Part shown: positions 8,409 through 16,057 of the stretch, piece after piece
How positions within the stretch are numbered: position 1 is the first letter of the stretch
How the letters are laid out: each line of letters starts with the position of its first letter
Source: Actinospineispora spinosispora DSM 44797
GTDB taxonomy: Bacteria > Actinomycetota > Actinomycetes > Mycobacteriales > Pseudonocardiaceae
Assembly (NCBI RefSeq): GCF_000429025.1
Contig: NZ_KE386836.1
Location: 248,001 to 312,000, forward strand
Direction of reading: 5' to 3'
DNA: 64,000 nucleotides
Translations under genes and position numbers: made by a program
Notes under the pieces: model-generated
What the model saw: only the letters and a program-made list of their open reading frames with translations
The model's database searches: none
Told to the model about the DNA's origin: nothing

Positions 8409-9371
8409 ATGGACAGGACTGCTGGATGGCACCGGCCGATGCTGCGGTTCGCCGGGTTCATGGCGGTGTGCTCGGTGGGATGTGTCATCGGGCTCGTCGT
8501 GGACGACCGGGTGCTGCTGGGGGCGCCGATCTGGATGAAGCCGCTGAAGTTCGCGATCTCGATGGCCCTGTACTGCGTGACGTGGTCCTGGATGCACGGG
8601 CTGCTGACCAGGGGTCGGCGGACCGCGTACTGGGTCGGCAACGGGATCCTCGCCTGCATGGTCGTCGAGTCCGTGGTGATCGTCGGCCAGGTGGCGCGCG
8701 GCAGGCCGAGCCACTTCAACAACTCGACCCCGCTGGACGCGACGCTGTGGTCGGTCATGGCCGTCACGATCGTCACGCTGTGGGTCGGGACGCTCGTGCT
8801 GACCGCGCTGGTGATGCGTGCGCCGATCGCCGACCCGGCCAGCCGGTGGGCGGTCCGGCTGGGTGCGGCGATCTCACTGGTCGGGCTCGGCCTCGGCGCG
8901 CTGATGACGACGCCGCCGCGGGCTCAGCCGCACCGGGTCGGCGAGTTCGACCGGATGATCGGCGCGCACAGCGTCGGTGTCTCCGACGGCGGACCCGGAA
9001 TGCCGCTGACCGGTTGGAGCACCACCGGTGGTGACCTGCGCATTCCGCACTTCGTCGGCATGCACGCGTTGCAGGCGCTGCCACTGCTGGTGATGCTGCT
9101 CGGCGTGCTGGCAACCAGGGTGGCGAGGCTGAGGCCACTCGAGGTTCGCGCAAAGCTGGTCATCATCGCAGCCAGTGGCTACGCGGGCCTCGTTGCCCTG
9201 GTTACCTGGCAAGCCCTGCGTGGCCAGCCGTTGATCCATCCCGACACCTACACCGCGACCGCGGCGATCGCGTTGGCGCTGGCCGTATTGGGAGCGACCG
9301 GGCTGGTCTTCGGTCGCCCCGCCACGGAAGACCAGGCGAGGGACGACGCTCGGGCCGAGGTATCAGCCTGA
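8409..9371 (+). CDS. polytopic membrane protein of unknown function
   Basis: About 320 residues with seven or eight hydrophobic segments, so an integral cytoplasmic-membrane protein. I do not recognise the family. Segments lie near residues 12-32, 40-62, 77-95, 112-135, 148-168, 215-237, 248-268 and 282-302. A polar loop between the fifth and sixth contains HRVGEFDRMIGAHSVGVSDG, possibly an extracellular functional loop. Start ATG 8409 has TAGGAG five bases upstream; an in-frame GTG at 8403 is less likely. Likely regulated by the divergent MerR protein. Transport or sensing would be guesses. Confidence 0.8.
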   Translation: MDRTAGWHRPMLRFAGFMAVCSVGCVIGLVVDDRVLLGAPIWMKPLKFAISMALYCVTWSWMHGLLTRGRRTAYWVGNGILACMVVESVVIVGQVARGRPSHFNNSTPLDATLWSVMAVTIVTLWVGTLVLTALVMRAPIADPASRWAVRLGAAISLVGLGLGALMTTPPRAQPHRVGEFDRMIGAHSVGVSDGGPGMPLTGWSTTGGDLRIPHFVGMHALQALPLLVMLLGVLATRVARLRPLEVRAKLVIIAASGYAGLVALVTWQALRGQPLIHPDTYTATAAIALALAVLGATGLVFGRPATEDQARDDARAEVSA

Positions 9372-9382
9372 CCACCGCCCCT

Positions 9383-9492
9383 GCCGAAAACCCCGACTCG
9401 CGGTGCTGAAACCCCCGACTCGCGGTGCTGAAACCCCCGACTCGCGGTGCTGAGGTGCCCGACTCGCGGTGCTGAGGTGCCCGACTCGCGGG
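9383..9492. repeat. family B 22-bp array (B2)
   Basis: Five near-identical units of GACTCGCGGTGCTGAAACCC type with a 22-bp period; the last two change AAACCCC to AGGTGCC. Located right after the membrane protein gene, before an element of family A. Confidence 0.8.
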
Positions 9493-9511
9493 CGAGTAGA
9501 CAGGACCACGG

Positions 9512-9720
9512 CTAAGCTGGCTCCGCGAGTCTCCGAAGGAGTTCCGGCGAAGGCCGGCGTAGTGAATGTCCGTAACAACTTCCCCGACCACCAGGGCGGC
9601 TCTCAGGGTTCCGACATGCGCGCGCTCGGCCGACGAAGGAGGCTTGTTTTTCTGGGAGTACCCCCGAAGCGAAGCGAGTGGGGTGGTCACGGAAAAACTC
9701 CGCGCGGAACAGGCCCGAAA
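9512..9720 (+). repeat. family A element, copy A3
   Basis: Type I left half (CCGGCGAAGGCCGGCG) followed by the two-tier hairpin: outer stem 9646-9654 with 9690-9698, kept paired by one G-T wobble, and an inner ACCCC/GGGGT stem. The conserved tail ACTCCGCGCGGAACAGGCCC leads into the 5' side of the methyltransferase gene, so the hairpin would lie in its untranslated leader. Confidence 0.8.
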
Positions 9721-9757
9721 GGACAGCCATCAGCACTCGATCCAGCACACTAGCGTT

Positions 9758-10357
9758 ATGACGACGCCATCACGCGCGCTGCGCCTGCCGGTCTTCGTGG
9801 CCGCCGCGTTGCGCCGACCGGGCACCGTGGGTGCGGTCGCACCGAGCTCCCCGAGCCTGTGTCGCGTGTTGGCCGAGATCGTGCCCAGCACCGGAGCGCC
9901 CACCGTGGTCGAGCTCGGTGCCGGCACCGGCGCGGTCAGCACCGCGATCCAGAAGCGGATGCCCGCCGACGGCAGGCACCTGGCGGTGGAGATCGACGCC
10001 GAGCTGGCGAGCCACCTGCGGGAGAGTCACCCCGGCATGCAGGTGCTGCACGGCGACGCCGCAGACCTGCACACCTTGATCACCGAGGCCGGCGCGGAGA
10101 CGGTGAACGCCGTGGTCAGTGGCCTGCCGTGGTCGCTGTTCGGTGAGCCGCTGCAGAGGCGGATCCTGCGGGAGGTGTGCCGCACGATGTCGAAGGACGC
10201 GGTGTTCAGCACCTTCGCCTACCGGCACGCGACCGGACTGGCCGGTGCCCGCCGCTTCCGTACGCTGCTCGACGATCACTTCGACGAGGTGGTCCCCAGT
10301 CACACGGTGTGGCGCAACCTGCCTCCCGCACTCGTCTACGTCTGTCGAAACCACTGA
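9758..10357 (+). CDS. SAM-dependent methyltransferase (PmtA/rRNA-dimethylase-like fold)
   Basis: A 199-residue class I methyltransferase. An N-terminal helix includes the GTVGAVAPSSPSL stretch seen in phospholipid N-methyltransferases. Motif I is VVELGAGTGAVSTAI; motif II centres on AVEIDAEL; motif III on VLHGDAADL; and NAVVSGLPWSLF is the post-III segment, close to that of PmtA-type phosphatidylethanolamine methyltransferases and rRNA dimethylases. The small size and absent RNA-binding C-domain favour the lipid-type group. ATG 9758 is used; the open frame continues upstream through repeat A3, which is not coding. The stop precedes palindrome P2. Confidence 0.75.
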   Translation: MTTPSRALRLPVFVAAALRRPGTVGAVAPSSPSLCRVLAEIVPSTGAPTVVELGAGTGAVSTAIQKRMPADGRHLAVEIDAELASHLRESHPGMQVLHGDAADLHTLITEAGAETVNAVVSGLPWSLFGEPLQRRILREVCRTMSKDAVFSTFAYRHATGLAGARRFRTLLDDHFDEVVPSHTVWRNLPPALVYVCRNH

Positions 10358-10363
10358 TCAACC

Positions 10364-10405
10364 CGTGAGTGCGTAGGGCTGCCCTGGCAGCTCTACGCAC
10401 TCACG
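10364..10405. terminator. family P palindrome P2
   Basis: CGTGAGTGCGTAG pairs with CTACGCACTCACG around a GCTGCC-CTGG-CAGC core, between convergent genes. The TAG stop of the LysR gene (10393-10395) is inside the right arm. Confidence 0.85.
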
Positions 10406-11307
10406 AGCTGTGACACGGCCGCGTGCAGGGCCGTCAGTCCCTGAGCGATCGGGCGTTGCGCGCGGCTGCCCCTACGCGTCGCGGTCAGCAGTCGACGGCG
10501 CGGGACCGGCTCGCACAGTGGGATCTGCGCCACGTCCAGGTGCTCGCCGACCGGGATCTGACGGGGTTTCATGCAGACGCCGAGACCGTGCGCGACCATC
10601 GCGAACGTAGCGGCCCAGTCCTTCGCGTTGTGCGCGACCTTCGGAGTGAAACCCGCCGTGGCGCACGCCACCGCGGTCAGGTCGTACTGGTCACAGCTGT
10701 GCGGCTCGGGCAGCACCCAGTCGTCGTGCGCGACCTCCTCCAGCGCGATCTCGGCGCGGGCGGCCAGCGGATGGTCCAGCGGGAGCAGCAGGTCCTGGGG
10801 TTCGTCGTGCAGCGGCTCCTGCTCGAACCGGGGGTCGTCGGCGGTCGGGCCGCCCAGGTTCGGCAGCGTGATGGCGATGTCCACGTCGCCGGCCAGTAGC
10901 CGCTCGTAGGCTTCCGCCGTCTCCACTTCCAGGAGCTTGACCTGCAACAACGGGTCCTCGCGGTCAAGCCACCGATACGCCGGGATGATCAACGACCGGA
11001 TCACCGACGAGAAGCCACCGATGCGCAGCGTGCCGCCGGTCTGGGCGGCGTAGCTGCCCAGCTCGCCGCGCGCGGTCTCCCAGCGCGCGGCGAGGTCGTC
11101 GGCGTGGCCGAGCAGGGCGTGCGCGGCCGGGGTCAGCCGGACCCGTCTGCCGTCCGGTTCGAGCAGTGGCACGGCGAGCTCACCGGACAGTGAACGGAGC
11201 TGCTGGGATACGGCCGAAGGAGTGAGATGCAGGGAACCCGCCGCGGCCGTAATGGTGCCCAGCTGGTCAACGACACGCAGTACGTGCAGACGGCGTAAGT
11301 CGATCAT
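10393..11307 (-). CDS. LysR family transcriptional regulator
   Basis: A 304-residue LysR-type regulator. The helix-turn-helix occupies residues 1-60: LRRLHVLRVVDQLGTITAAA then TPSAVSQQLRSL. The periplasmic-binding-protein-like effector domain covers residues 90-295, with GGTLRIGGFSSV and GLGVCMKPRQIPVGE landmarks. It is divergent from a small zinc-ribbon membrane protein and probably regulates it. The ~70-base intergenic stretch holds ACGTT and AACGT half-sites (11321 and 11336) that could be the LysR site. Its stop lies inside palindrome P2. Effector unknown. Confidence 0.9.
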   Translation of the reverse strand: MIDLRRLHVLRVVDQLGTITAAAGSLHLTPSAVSQQLRSLSGELAVPLLEPDGRRVRLTPAAHALLGHADDLAARWETARGELGSYAAQTGGTLRIGGFSSVIRSLIIPAYRWLDREDPLLQVKLLEVETAEAYERLLAGDVDIAITLPNLGGPTADDPRFEQEPLHDEPQDLLLPLDHPLAARAEIALEEVAHDDWVLPEPHSCDQYDLTAVACATAGFTPKVAHNAKDWAATFAMVAHGLGVCMKPRQIPVGEHLDVAQIPLCEPVPRRRLLTATRRGSRAQRPIAQGLTALHAAVSQLVSA

Positions 11308-11379
11308 GTAGCAGAATTATACGTTGCTGTTCAGAAACGTGAAATGGACGTGCTGGTGTTTGCGAGTCAGGCTGGAGCC

Positions 11380-11859
11380 ATGGACAACGAGAGCTCCCGC
11401 AACTGCCCCTCCTGCGGCTGGCCGGAGGCCGAGGTCTACGAGCTGATCTCCCGCGACGGCTCGGCGATGCATACCCGTTGTCCCTGCGGCCGGGAGCAGG
11501 AGCTGGAAGCCCCTCGAACACACCGGGCGCGCGACACCGCCACCGTGCTGGCCGGGATCGTCCTGGTGCCGGCGACGGCCGCGATGCTGCCGCTCGCCGC
11601 CGTGCTCGCGTGCCTCGGGCTCGCCGCGGTCATCGGCGGTATGGCGTGGGCATGGGCCTGGCTCAACGGCACCACCGGCTGGGACGGGCTGCTCGGCTAC
11701 GCGTTGCGCGCCGGCATGTTCGGCGGCGCGGCGGGTCTCGCGCTGGCCGGTCTGGCGCTGGTGTTCGGCCCGGCCACCGTCGTGCTGATCCCGACCCTGT
11801 ACGTGCTCGCGGCGACCCTGTACTGGCTGGGCCACGCGCCCAGCCCGGCCCCCTGCTGA
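11380..11859 (+). CDS. zinc-ribbon membrane protein of unknown function
   Basis: About 159 residues. The N-terminal ~35 residues hold CPSC and CPC pairs (NCPSCGWPE and RCPCGRE), enough for one zinc ribbon. The rest is a chain of hydrophobic segments near residues 50-90 and 105-155, about three or four transmembrane helices rich in Ala, Gly and Leu. I do not recognise the family. ATG 11380 is preferred because it starts right before the ribbon; ATG 11344 in the same frame would add 12 residues. Divergent from the LysR gene. It ends just before palindrome P3. Confidence 0.65.
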   Translation: MDNESSRNCPSCGWPEAEVYELISRDGSAMHTRCPCGREQELEAPRTHRARDTATVLAGIVLVPATAAMLPLAAVLACLGLAAVIGGMAWAWAWLNGTTGWDGLLGYALRAGMFGGAAGLALAGLALVFGPATVVLIPTLYVLAATLYWLGHAPSPAPC

Positions 11860-11867
11860 TCAGAACT

Positions 11868-11909
11868 CGTGAGTGCCGCGGCCGCCTCTGGGCGGCAGCG
11901 GCACTCACG
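11868..11909. terminator. family P palindrome P3
   Basis: CGTGAGTGCCGC pairs with GCGGCACTCACG around GGCCGCC/GGGCGGC, between convergent genes. The TGA stop of the NUDIX gene (11905-11907) is the edge of its right arm. Confidence 0.8.
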
Positions 11910-12411
11910 GCTTGATCGGGTGGCCGTCCTCCAGGTAGACGGCGCAACCGGTGGCGCGCGCCGCGAGCGCGGCTCGCGCTCGCCGTGCGTGACGGGCCGG
12001 CAGGTACTCCTCGAGCCGGTGCAGCTCGACGAACGTGGCCGCGCCCAGCTCGTCGGGCGGCAGGCTCAGCGGTTGCGCGGGATCGAGCATCCCGCCGTCG
12101 AACACGATGATCACGCCGTCCGGGAGCACGTCGGCCGCGGTCACGTAGTCGACCGCGAGCAGCGCACCCGGCGGGCGGTCGATGCCGAGCTCCTCGGCGA
12201 CCTCGCGGCGCCCCGCGAGCCACGGCGACTCGCCGTCCTCGATCATCCCGCCGGGCAGTTCCCAGTCCGGCTTGTACGTCGGGTCGACGAGCAGCAGTCG
12301 CCCCTCGCCGTCGGTGAACAGCACCGTCGTCGCCATCCGCTTGCGGGGTAACGCCAGCGCCCATCCGGGCGTGTCTCGGGTCGCACAGGCGCGTGTTCCA
12401 GAGTCCGGCAC
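11905..12411 (-). CDS. NUDIX hydrolase
   Basis: A 168-residue NUDIX pyrophosphohydrolase. The NUDIX box is complete around residues 54-77: GGMIEDGESPWLAGRREVAE then ELGI, with the metal-binding REVAEE core. The preceding LLLVDPTYKPDWELPGG strand is typical. An N-terminal PRKRMATTVLF stretch is common in actinobacterial members that start about 25 residues earlier, hence ATG 12411 rather than ATG 12336. Such proteins hydrolyse nucleoside-diphosphate derivatives; the substrate is not deducible. It shares the strand with an ABC ATPase gene 25 bases upstream. Confidence 0.85.
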   Translation of the reverse strand: MPDSGTRACATRDTPGWALALPRKRMATTVLFTDGEGRLLLVDPTYKPDWELPGGMIEDGESPWLAGRREVAEELGIDRPPGALLAVDYVTAADVLPDGVIIVFDGGMLDPAQPLSLPPDELGAATFVELHRLEEYLPARHARRARAALAARATGCAVYLEDGHPIKP

Positions 12412-12436
12412 CCGGTGAACGCTATCGGTTGGCTGC

Positions 12437-13282
12437 TCAGCGATGTAGCGGGTTCGGGTCGTCGGCCTGCCAGTCGGGCAGATCGGCGTGGTCGACCGGC
12501 TGGGCCTGCGCGGTCCAGCGGCGCAGCGACCGCTTGATCAGGACTGGGTGCTCGAAGCACGCGCTGACGTTCTCGCTGGTCAGGACGTCGTCGACGGGTC
12601 CGGCGTGGATCGCCTCCCCGTGGCGCAGCAGCATCGCGTGCGTCGTGCTCGCCGGCAGCTCCTCCAGGTGGTGGGTGACCAGGACGCTGGCCAGCCGCGG
12701 ATGTTCGGCGCGCAGTGTGTCCAGCGAGGTCAGCAGCCGTTCGCGCGCGGCGAGGTCGAGACCGGTGCTCGGCTCGTCGAGCAGCAGCAGGTGCGGCTCC
12801 GGCATGAGCGCGCGGGCGACCAGCATGCGGCCCCGCTCACCCTGCGACAGCGTGGCCAGCGTGGAGTTGCGCAGCGCGGCGACGCCGAGCAGCTCCATCA
12901 GGTCATCGGCCCTGCGCAGCGCCGTCTCGGTCGGCTTCCACCGGGGCACCCAGCCGTTGGAGCCGGTGACGCCGGTCAGCACGGCCTGTTCCACGTTGAG
13001 TCGCGCATCCAGCGGCTGGCGGGGGTCGACGTGTCCGATCCAGCCGCGCAGCTGGCGCATGTCGACCCGGCCCAGCCGGTAGCCGAGCACCTCGACGGTG
13101 CCCCGCGTCGGGTGGGCGATCGCCCCGCACATGCTGAGCAGGGTGCTCTTGCCGGCGCCGTTGCTGCCGAGCAGTGCCCAGTGCTGGCCGGCGGCGACGG
13201 TGAGCCCGATGCCGGCGAGGATCGCCCGTCCGTCCCGGACGAAATCGACGTCGACGATGTTCAGCACGGGTGGCGCGGTCAT
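12437..13282 (-). CDS. ABC transporter-type ATPase, no partner permease nearby
   Basis: About 281 residues. Walker A is GSNGAGKST, the signature LSQGERGRM, and Walker B LLLLDEPSTGLD, followed by the switch His in VLVTHHLEEL. The layout resembles ModF/iron-type cytoplasmic ATPases with a YlmA-like domain. No permease or binding-protein gene is adjacent, so the partner is elsewhere or it acts without one. It starts at the 3' end of the HxlR gene: ATG 13294 would overlap its stop by 4 bases, ATG 13282 is 8 bases beyond. Translational coupling with HxlR is likely. Confidence 0.88.
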   Translation of the reverse strand: MTAPPVLNIVDVDFVRDGRAILAGIGLTVAAGQHWALLGSNGAGKSTLLSMCGAIAHPTRGTVEVLGYRLGRVDMRQLRGWIGHVDPRQPLDARLNVEQAVLTGVTGSNGWVPRWKPTETALRRADDLMELLGVAALRNSTLATLSQGERGRMLVARALMPEPHLLLLDEPSTGLDLAARERLLTSLDTLRAEHPRLASVLVTHHLEELPASTTHAMLLRHGEAIHAGPVDDVLTSENVSACFEHPVLIKRSLRRWTAQAQPVDHADLPDWQADDPNPLHR

Positions 13283-13290
13283 GGCACCGA

Positions 13291-13971
13291 TCATCCCCGC
13301 AGGGTGGCCCCGCTGCCTGCCGGTGTCGGCAGCGGGAACAGCCGGAGGAACCGTTCGGCGACCGCGCGGTCGCCGGTCAGTACCAGGTCACCGGCGTGAA
13401 TCGCCTCGTCGAGCACTCGCTGTGCGCGCAGCAGCGCGGACAGTGTCTGGACATCGGTGTCCAGTCTCACAGCGCTGCCTGAGAGTTCCGCCCTGCTCAG
13501 CGCGATCGTTCCGTGCTCGATGCGCACCCGGAACTCGTGCTCACCGAGTCGCAACCCGATCGTCGCCTCGAACCCGCCCGCCGAGCGGGGGTCGAACAGC
13601 GCCCGCAGCGACAGTACGAGTGAATCGACACCGAGGGGAGCGTCGCCGCGCATGCCCGGTGATCGGCTGCCCCATCGTCCGAGCAGGGTGACCAGCGGCT
13701 CCAGCTCCGCGCCCCACTCGGTCAGCTCGTACACCCACGCCCCGCTCGGTGGCGCCAGCTTGCGGTGCTCGACGACGCCGCTCTCGACCAGCTCGCGCAG
13801 CCGCTGGGTGAGCATGTCGGCACTCGCGCCGGGCAGTCCGCCGCGCAGGTCGGTGAACCGCTTGGGGCCGAGCAACAGCTCCCTGACGATCAGCAGGGCC
13901 CACCGCTCGCCGACCAGATCGAGCCCGTGGGACACCGCGCACCCGTCGTCGTACTTGCGCTTGCCTGCCAT
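13291..13971 (-). CDS. HxlR family regulator with C-terminal SCP2-like domain
   Basis: A 226-residue regulator. The N-terminal HxlR/MarR winged helix spans residues 5-105: CAVSHGLDLVGERWALLIVR, with a Cys near the N-terminus as in redox-sensing HxlR proteins, then FTDLRGGLPGASADMLTQRL. The C-terminal half (about 125-215) looks like a small SCP2/sterol-carrier-like domain, an arrangement known in actinomycetes. It is divergent from a tautomerase; the spacer holds an 8-3-8 palindrome like known YodB/HypR boxes. It probably represses the tautomerase and responds to electrophiles such as quinones (inference). Confidence 0.88.
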   Translation of the reverse strand: MAGKRKYDDGCAVSHGLDLVGERWALLIVRELLLGPKRFTDLRGGLPGASADMLTQRLRELVESGVVEHRKLAPPSGAWVYELTEWGAELEPLVTLLGRWGSRSPGMRGDAPLGVDSLVLSLRALFDPRSAGGFEATIGLRLGEHEFRVRIEHGTIALSRAELSGSAVRLDTDVQTLSALLRAQRVLDEAIHAGDLVLTGDRAVAERFLRLFPLPTPAGSGATLRG

Positions 13972-14032
13972 GCACCCAGTCTACCAGCAGATGTAGGTTT
14001 CTCAGAGTTTGCAGTTGTTTTTTCCGACTAGC

Positions 14033-14051
14033 TAGTTGTATAGTACGACTA
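14033..14051. promoter_or_regulatory. HxlR-type operator upstream of tautomerase
   Basis: TAGTTGTA-TAG-TACGACTA: 8-bp arms with one mismatch and a 3-base centre, overlapping the A/T-rich promoter region of the tautomerase. HxlR proteins such as YodB and HypR bind comparable TACT/AGTA palindromes. Confidence 0.55.
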
Positions 14052-14074
14052 CCAATCGAAACGTGGAGGCAGAC

Positions 14075-14497
14075 ATGCCGCTGTTGATGCTCGAGGTCCC
14101 GACCGGGGTCCACCGTGAGGCCAAGCAGAAGATGATGAGGACGATCACCGAGGCGATCGACGGGGCCTACCACTTCCCGGACACGCGCATCTTCCTGCGC
14201 GAGACGCCCGCCGAGAACATCGCCCAGGACGGTGAGCTCTGCGACGAGCTGGGCGCGAAGTCAGTGCGTCCGGTCGGATTCCTGGAGGCGCCCGAGCTGT
14301 CCAGCGACGACGCGAAGCGCACGATGCTGGTACGAATCCACGACGCGATCGCCGAGGCCTACGCGGACGTGGCGAACACCGAGCAAACCCTGCTGCTGAT
14401 CAACCAGTACCCCCTGAACGACGTGGCCTGGCTGCGCCAACTCCAGTCCGACAACGCGGAAATAGTCGCAGCAGTAGCAGCCCTAAACCCCTCGTGA
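14075..14497 (+). CDS. tautomerase family protein (N-terminal proline)
   Basis: A 140-residue tautomerase-superfamily enzyme, the length of the fused double-unit members. Start ATG 14075 has GGAGG eight bases upstream and puts Pro at position 2, the catalytic N-terminal base after Met removal: MPLLMLEVPTGV. Downstream landmarks are KQKMMRTITEAIDGAY and the second unit from about residue 75. The upstream part of the longer open frame is promoter DNA. Regulation by the divergent HxlR protein fits a role in handling reactive enones or quinones. The TGA stop (14495-14497) is in palindrome P4. Confidence 0.82.
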   Translation: MPLLMLEVPTGVHREAKQKMMRTITEAIDGAYHFPDTRIFLRETPAENIAQDGELCDELGAKSVRPVGFLEAPELSSDDAKRTMLVRIHDAIAEAYADVANTEQTLLLINQYPLNDVAWLRQLQSDNAEIVAAVAALNPS

Positions 14498-14560
14498 GTG
14501 ATGAGGCCGTCTACCCCGAAGGGGCGCAGAGCGGCTATAGGCGGCCTCAGCACTCACGAG
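14491..14560. terminator. family P palindrome P4
   Basis: CTCGTGAGTG ... CACTCACGAG with paired ATGAGGCCG / GCGGCCTCA interior; 70 bp after the tautomerase, whose stop codon it contains. Confidence 0.8.
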
Positions 14561-14783
14561 GACCCCGAGGCCGTGCACTCGGTGCACGCGGTCGGGACCA
14601 CGGCCGTCGTACCCGGCTTAGCCCGTGCCCGGCTCCAAGGCATCTCGGCTTCGCCGTCGACTCGTGAGTGGCAAGGGCGCCTATAGGCGCCCGGATCACT
14701 CACGACGAAAAACCTGTCGTGAGTGCTCCGAGCGCCTACGCCTGCGGCGCCCCTCCGGGGTAGACACCCTTGCCACTCACGAG
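14557..14783. repeat. composite repeat family F, copy 1
   Basis: A ~227-bp block nearly identical to 38034-38260. The first ~100 bases hold a GTGCAC-type hairpin and the CACGGCCGTCGTACCCGGCT segment; the rest is two linked GTGAGTG palindromes, GTGAGTGGCAAGGGCGCC and CTCCGAGCGCCTACGCC types, whose outer arms (GTGAGTGGCAAGGG / CCCTTGCCACTCAC) can pair. The stop of the deiminase-like gene (14777-14779) is in the right edge. No coding sequence supported. Confidence 0.85.
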
Positions 14784-15898
14784 GGGCGGGCTCCTCTGAG
14801 GAGGTGGCGTTCGGCGCTCGAGGCGCGTACTCGCAGGGGGGCGGGTTGTTGCAGGGTGACCGTGTGGATTCCGCCGCCGAAGGCGAACAGGTCACGCGCG
14901 TCCAGGGCGACGATCTCCCGCCCCCGGTAGACGCGGCGCAGGATCTCGATGGCGAGGCTGTCGTGCTCGTCGTCGAACACCCCGACCAGTACGACGCCGT
15001 TGGCCACGTAGTGGTTGACGTAGGAGTACCCGCTGGGCAGGTGGGCCGACTCGCGGGTGCGCCGGGGCGCCGGCATCTGTACGACCGACAGGCGTCGTCC
15101 TCGTGCGTCGGTCGAGTCGCTGAGCACCTCGGCGACCTCGCGGCAGACCGCGTAGTCGGGATGGCCGGGGTCCGACTGGTTGTGGACGAGGACGACACCG
15201 GGCCGGACGAACGCCGCGACCATGTCGATCTGTCCGCCGGTCGTCGTGACCGGGTTCTGGCTGGCCAGCCCCCGGGGCAGCCAGATGGCCTTGGTCGTTC
15301 CGAGCTTGGCGTGCACCTCGGCTTCGACCTGGGCACGGGTCCAGCCGGGGTTGCGGTGCGGGTCGAGCTGCACGGTGTCGGTGAGCAGGACGGTGCCTTC
15401 GCCGTCGACCTGGATCGAGCCGCCCTCGAGCACCAGCGGTGACTCGTACGTCGGGACTCCGGCGGTGCGGGCGACGTCGGCCGCGACCTGCTTCTCGGTG
15501 TCCCAGTTCAGCCAGCGTTCCGAGCCCCAGCCGTTGAACCGCCAGTTCACGGCGCGCATCGAGAAGTGCTCGGTGTGCACGAAGGTCGGCCCGGACTCAC
15601 GCAGCCAGGCGCTCTGCGGACGGGCGGGACACAGCTTGACCCCGGGGACCAGCATCTGGCGGGCGAGGCCGAAGTGCTCGACAGGTGTCAGCATCGCGAC
15701 GGCCTCGTACCCGGCGAGGGTGTTGGCGACCGCGGACCATGCCCGGCGTGCCTGGTTGAGCGCGGGGGAGTCGTCGTCGCCGTAGATGGCGCTGGCGACC
15801 GGGAACTCCATCCAGGTGCGGGTGTGTGGTCGCCATTCGGCGGGCATCAGGGTCCGGACCGAGGGCGGGGCGGTGACCAGCTCGATGGGTGCGCTCAC
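14777..15898 (-). CDS. agmatine deiminase family protein with substituted active site
   Basis: A 373-residue pentein-fold protein like agmatine deiminase and bacterial peptidylarginine deiminases, aligning over its whole length. Landmarks: LEGGSIQVDGEGT (158-169), LDPHRNPGWT, and FGGGIHTVTLQQP (340-352). In active enzymes the last motif is GGGxIHCxTxQQP with the nucleophilic Cys; here residue 346 is Thr. The catalytic His of GHxD is Gln 223 (GGQID), the RDxGP Asp is Glu 101 (RESGP), and the His of SIHVDGEG is Gln 163. Hydrolysis by the usual mechanism is thus unlikely: a sensor, binding protein or new chemistry. GTG start with GGAGG upstream. It follows an APC permease gene. Confidence 0.85.
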   Translation of the reverse strand: MSAPIELVTAPPSVRTLMPAEWRPHTRTWMEFPVASAIYGDDDSPALNQARRAWSAVANTLAGYEAVAMLTPVEHFGLARQMLVPGVKLCPARPQSAWLRESGPTFVHTEHFSMRAVNWRFNGWGSERWLNWDTEKQVAADVARTAGVPTYESPLVLEGGSIQVDGEGTVLLTDTVQLDPHRNPGWTRAQVEAEVHAKLGTTKAIWLPRGLASQNPVTTTGGQIDMVAAFVRPGVVLVHNQSDPGHPDYAVCREVAEVLSDSTDARGRRLSVVQMPAPRRTRESAHLPSGYSYVNHYVANGVVLVGVFDDEHDSLAIEILRRVYRGREIVALDARDLFAFGGGIHTVTLQQPAPLRVRASSAERHLLRGARPS

Positions 15899-15978
15899 CT
15901 CGCCTCCATACGGTATACGGCCTCAATGTTCATGGGTTCGGCGTCCTTCCGGGACGAGCAAGGGGAACAGCGTGGTGG

Positions 15979-16027
15979 TGATCGGCCGGCATCGGCGGGG
16001 TGCCGAGCAGCGGATGCCGGCCGATCA
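15979..16027 (-). terminator. strong hairpin between permease and deiminase-like genes
   Basis: TGATCGGCCGGCATC and GATGCCGGCCGATCA are perfect 15-bp arms around a 19-base loop, lying after the permease stop in its direction of transcription and before the deiminase-like gene. No T-run follows, so it may attenuate or stabilise rather than fully terminate. Confidence 0.65.
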
Positions 16028-16057
16028 GCTACCTGCCGCTGGGGGTTCGTGGGCCAT

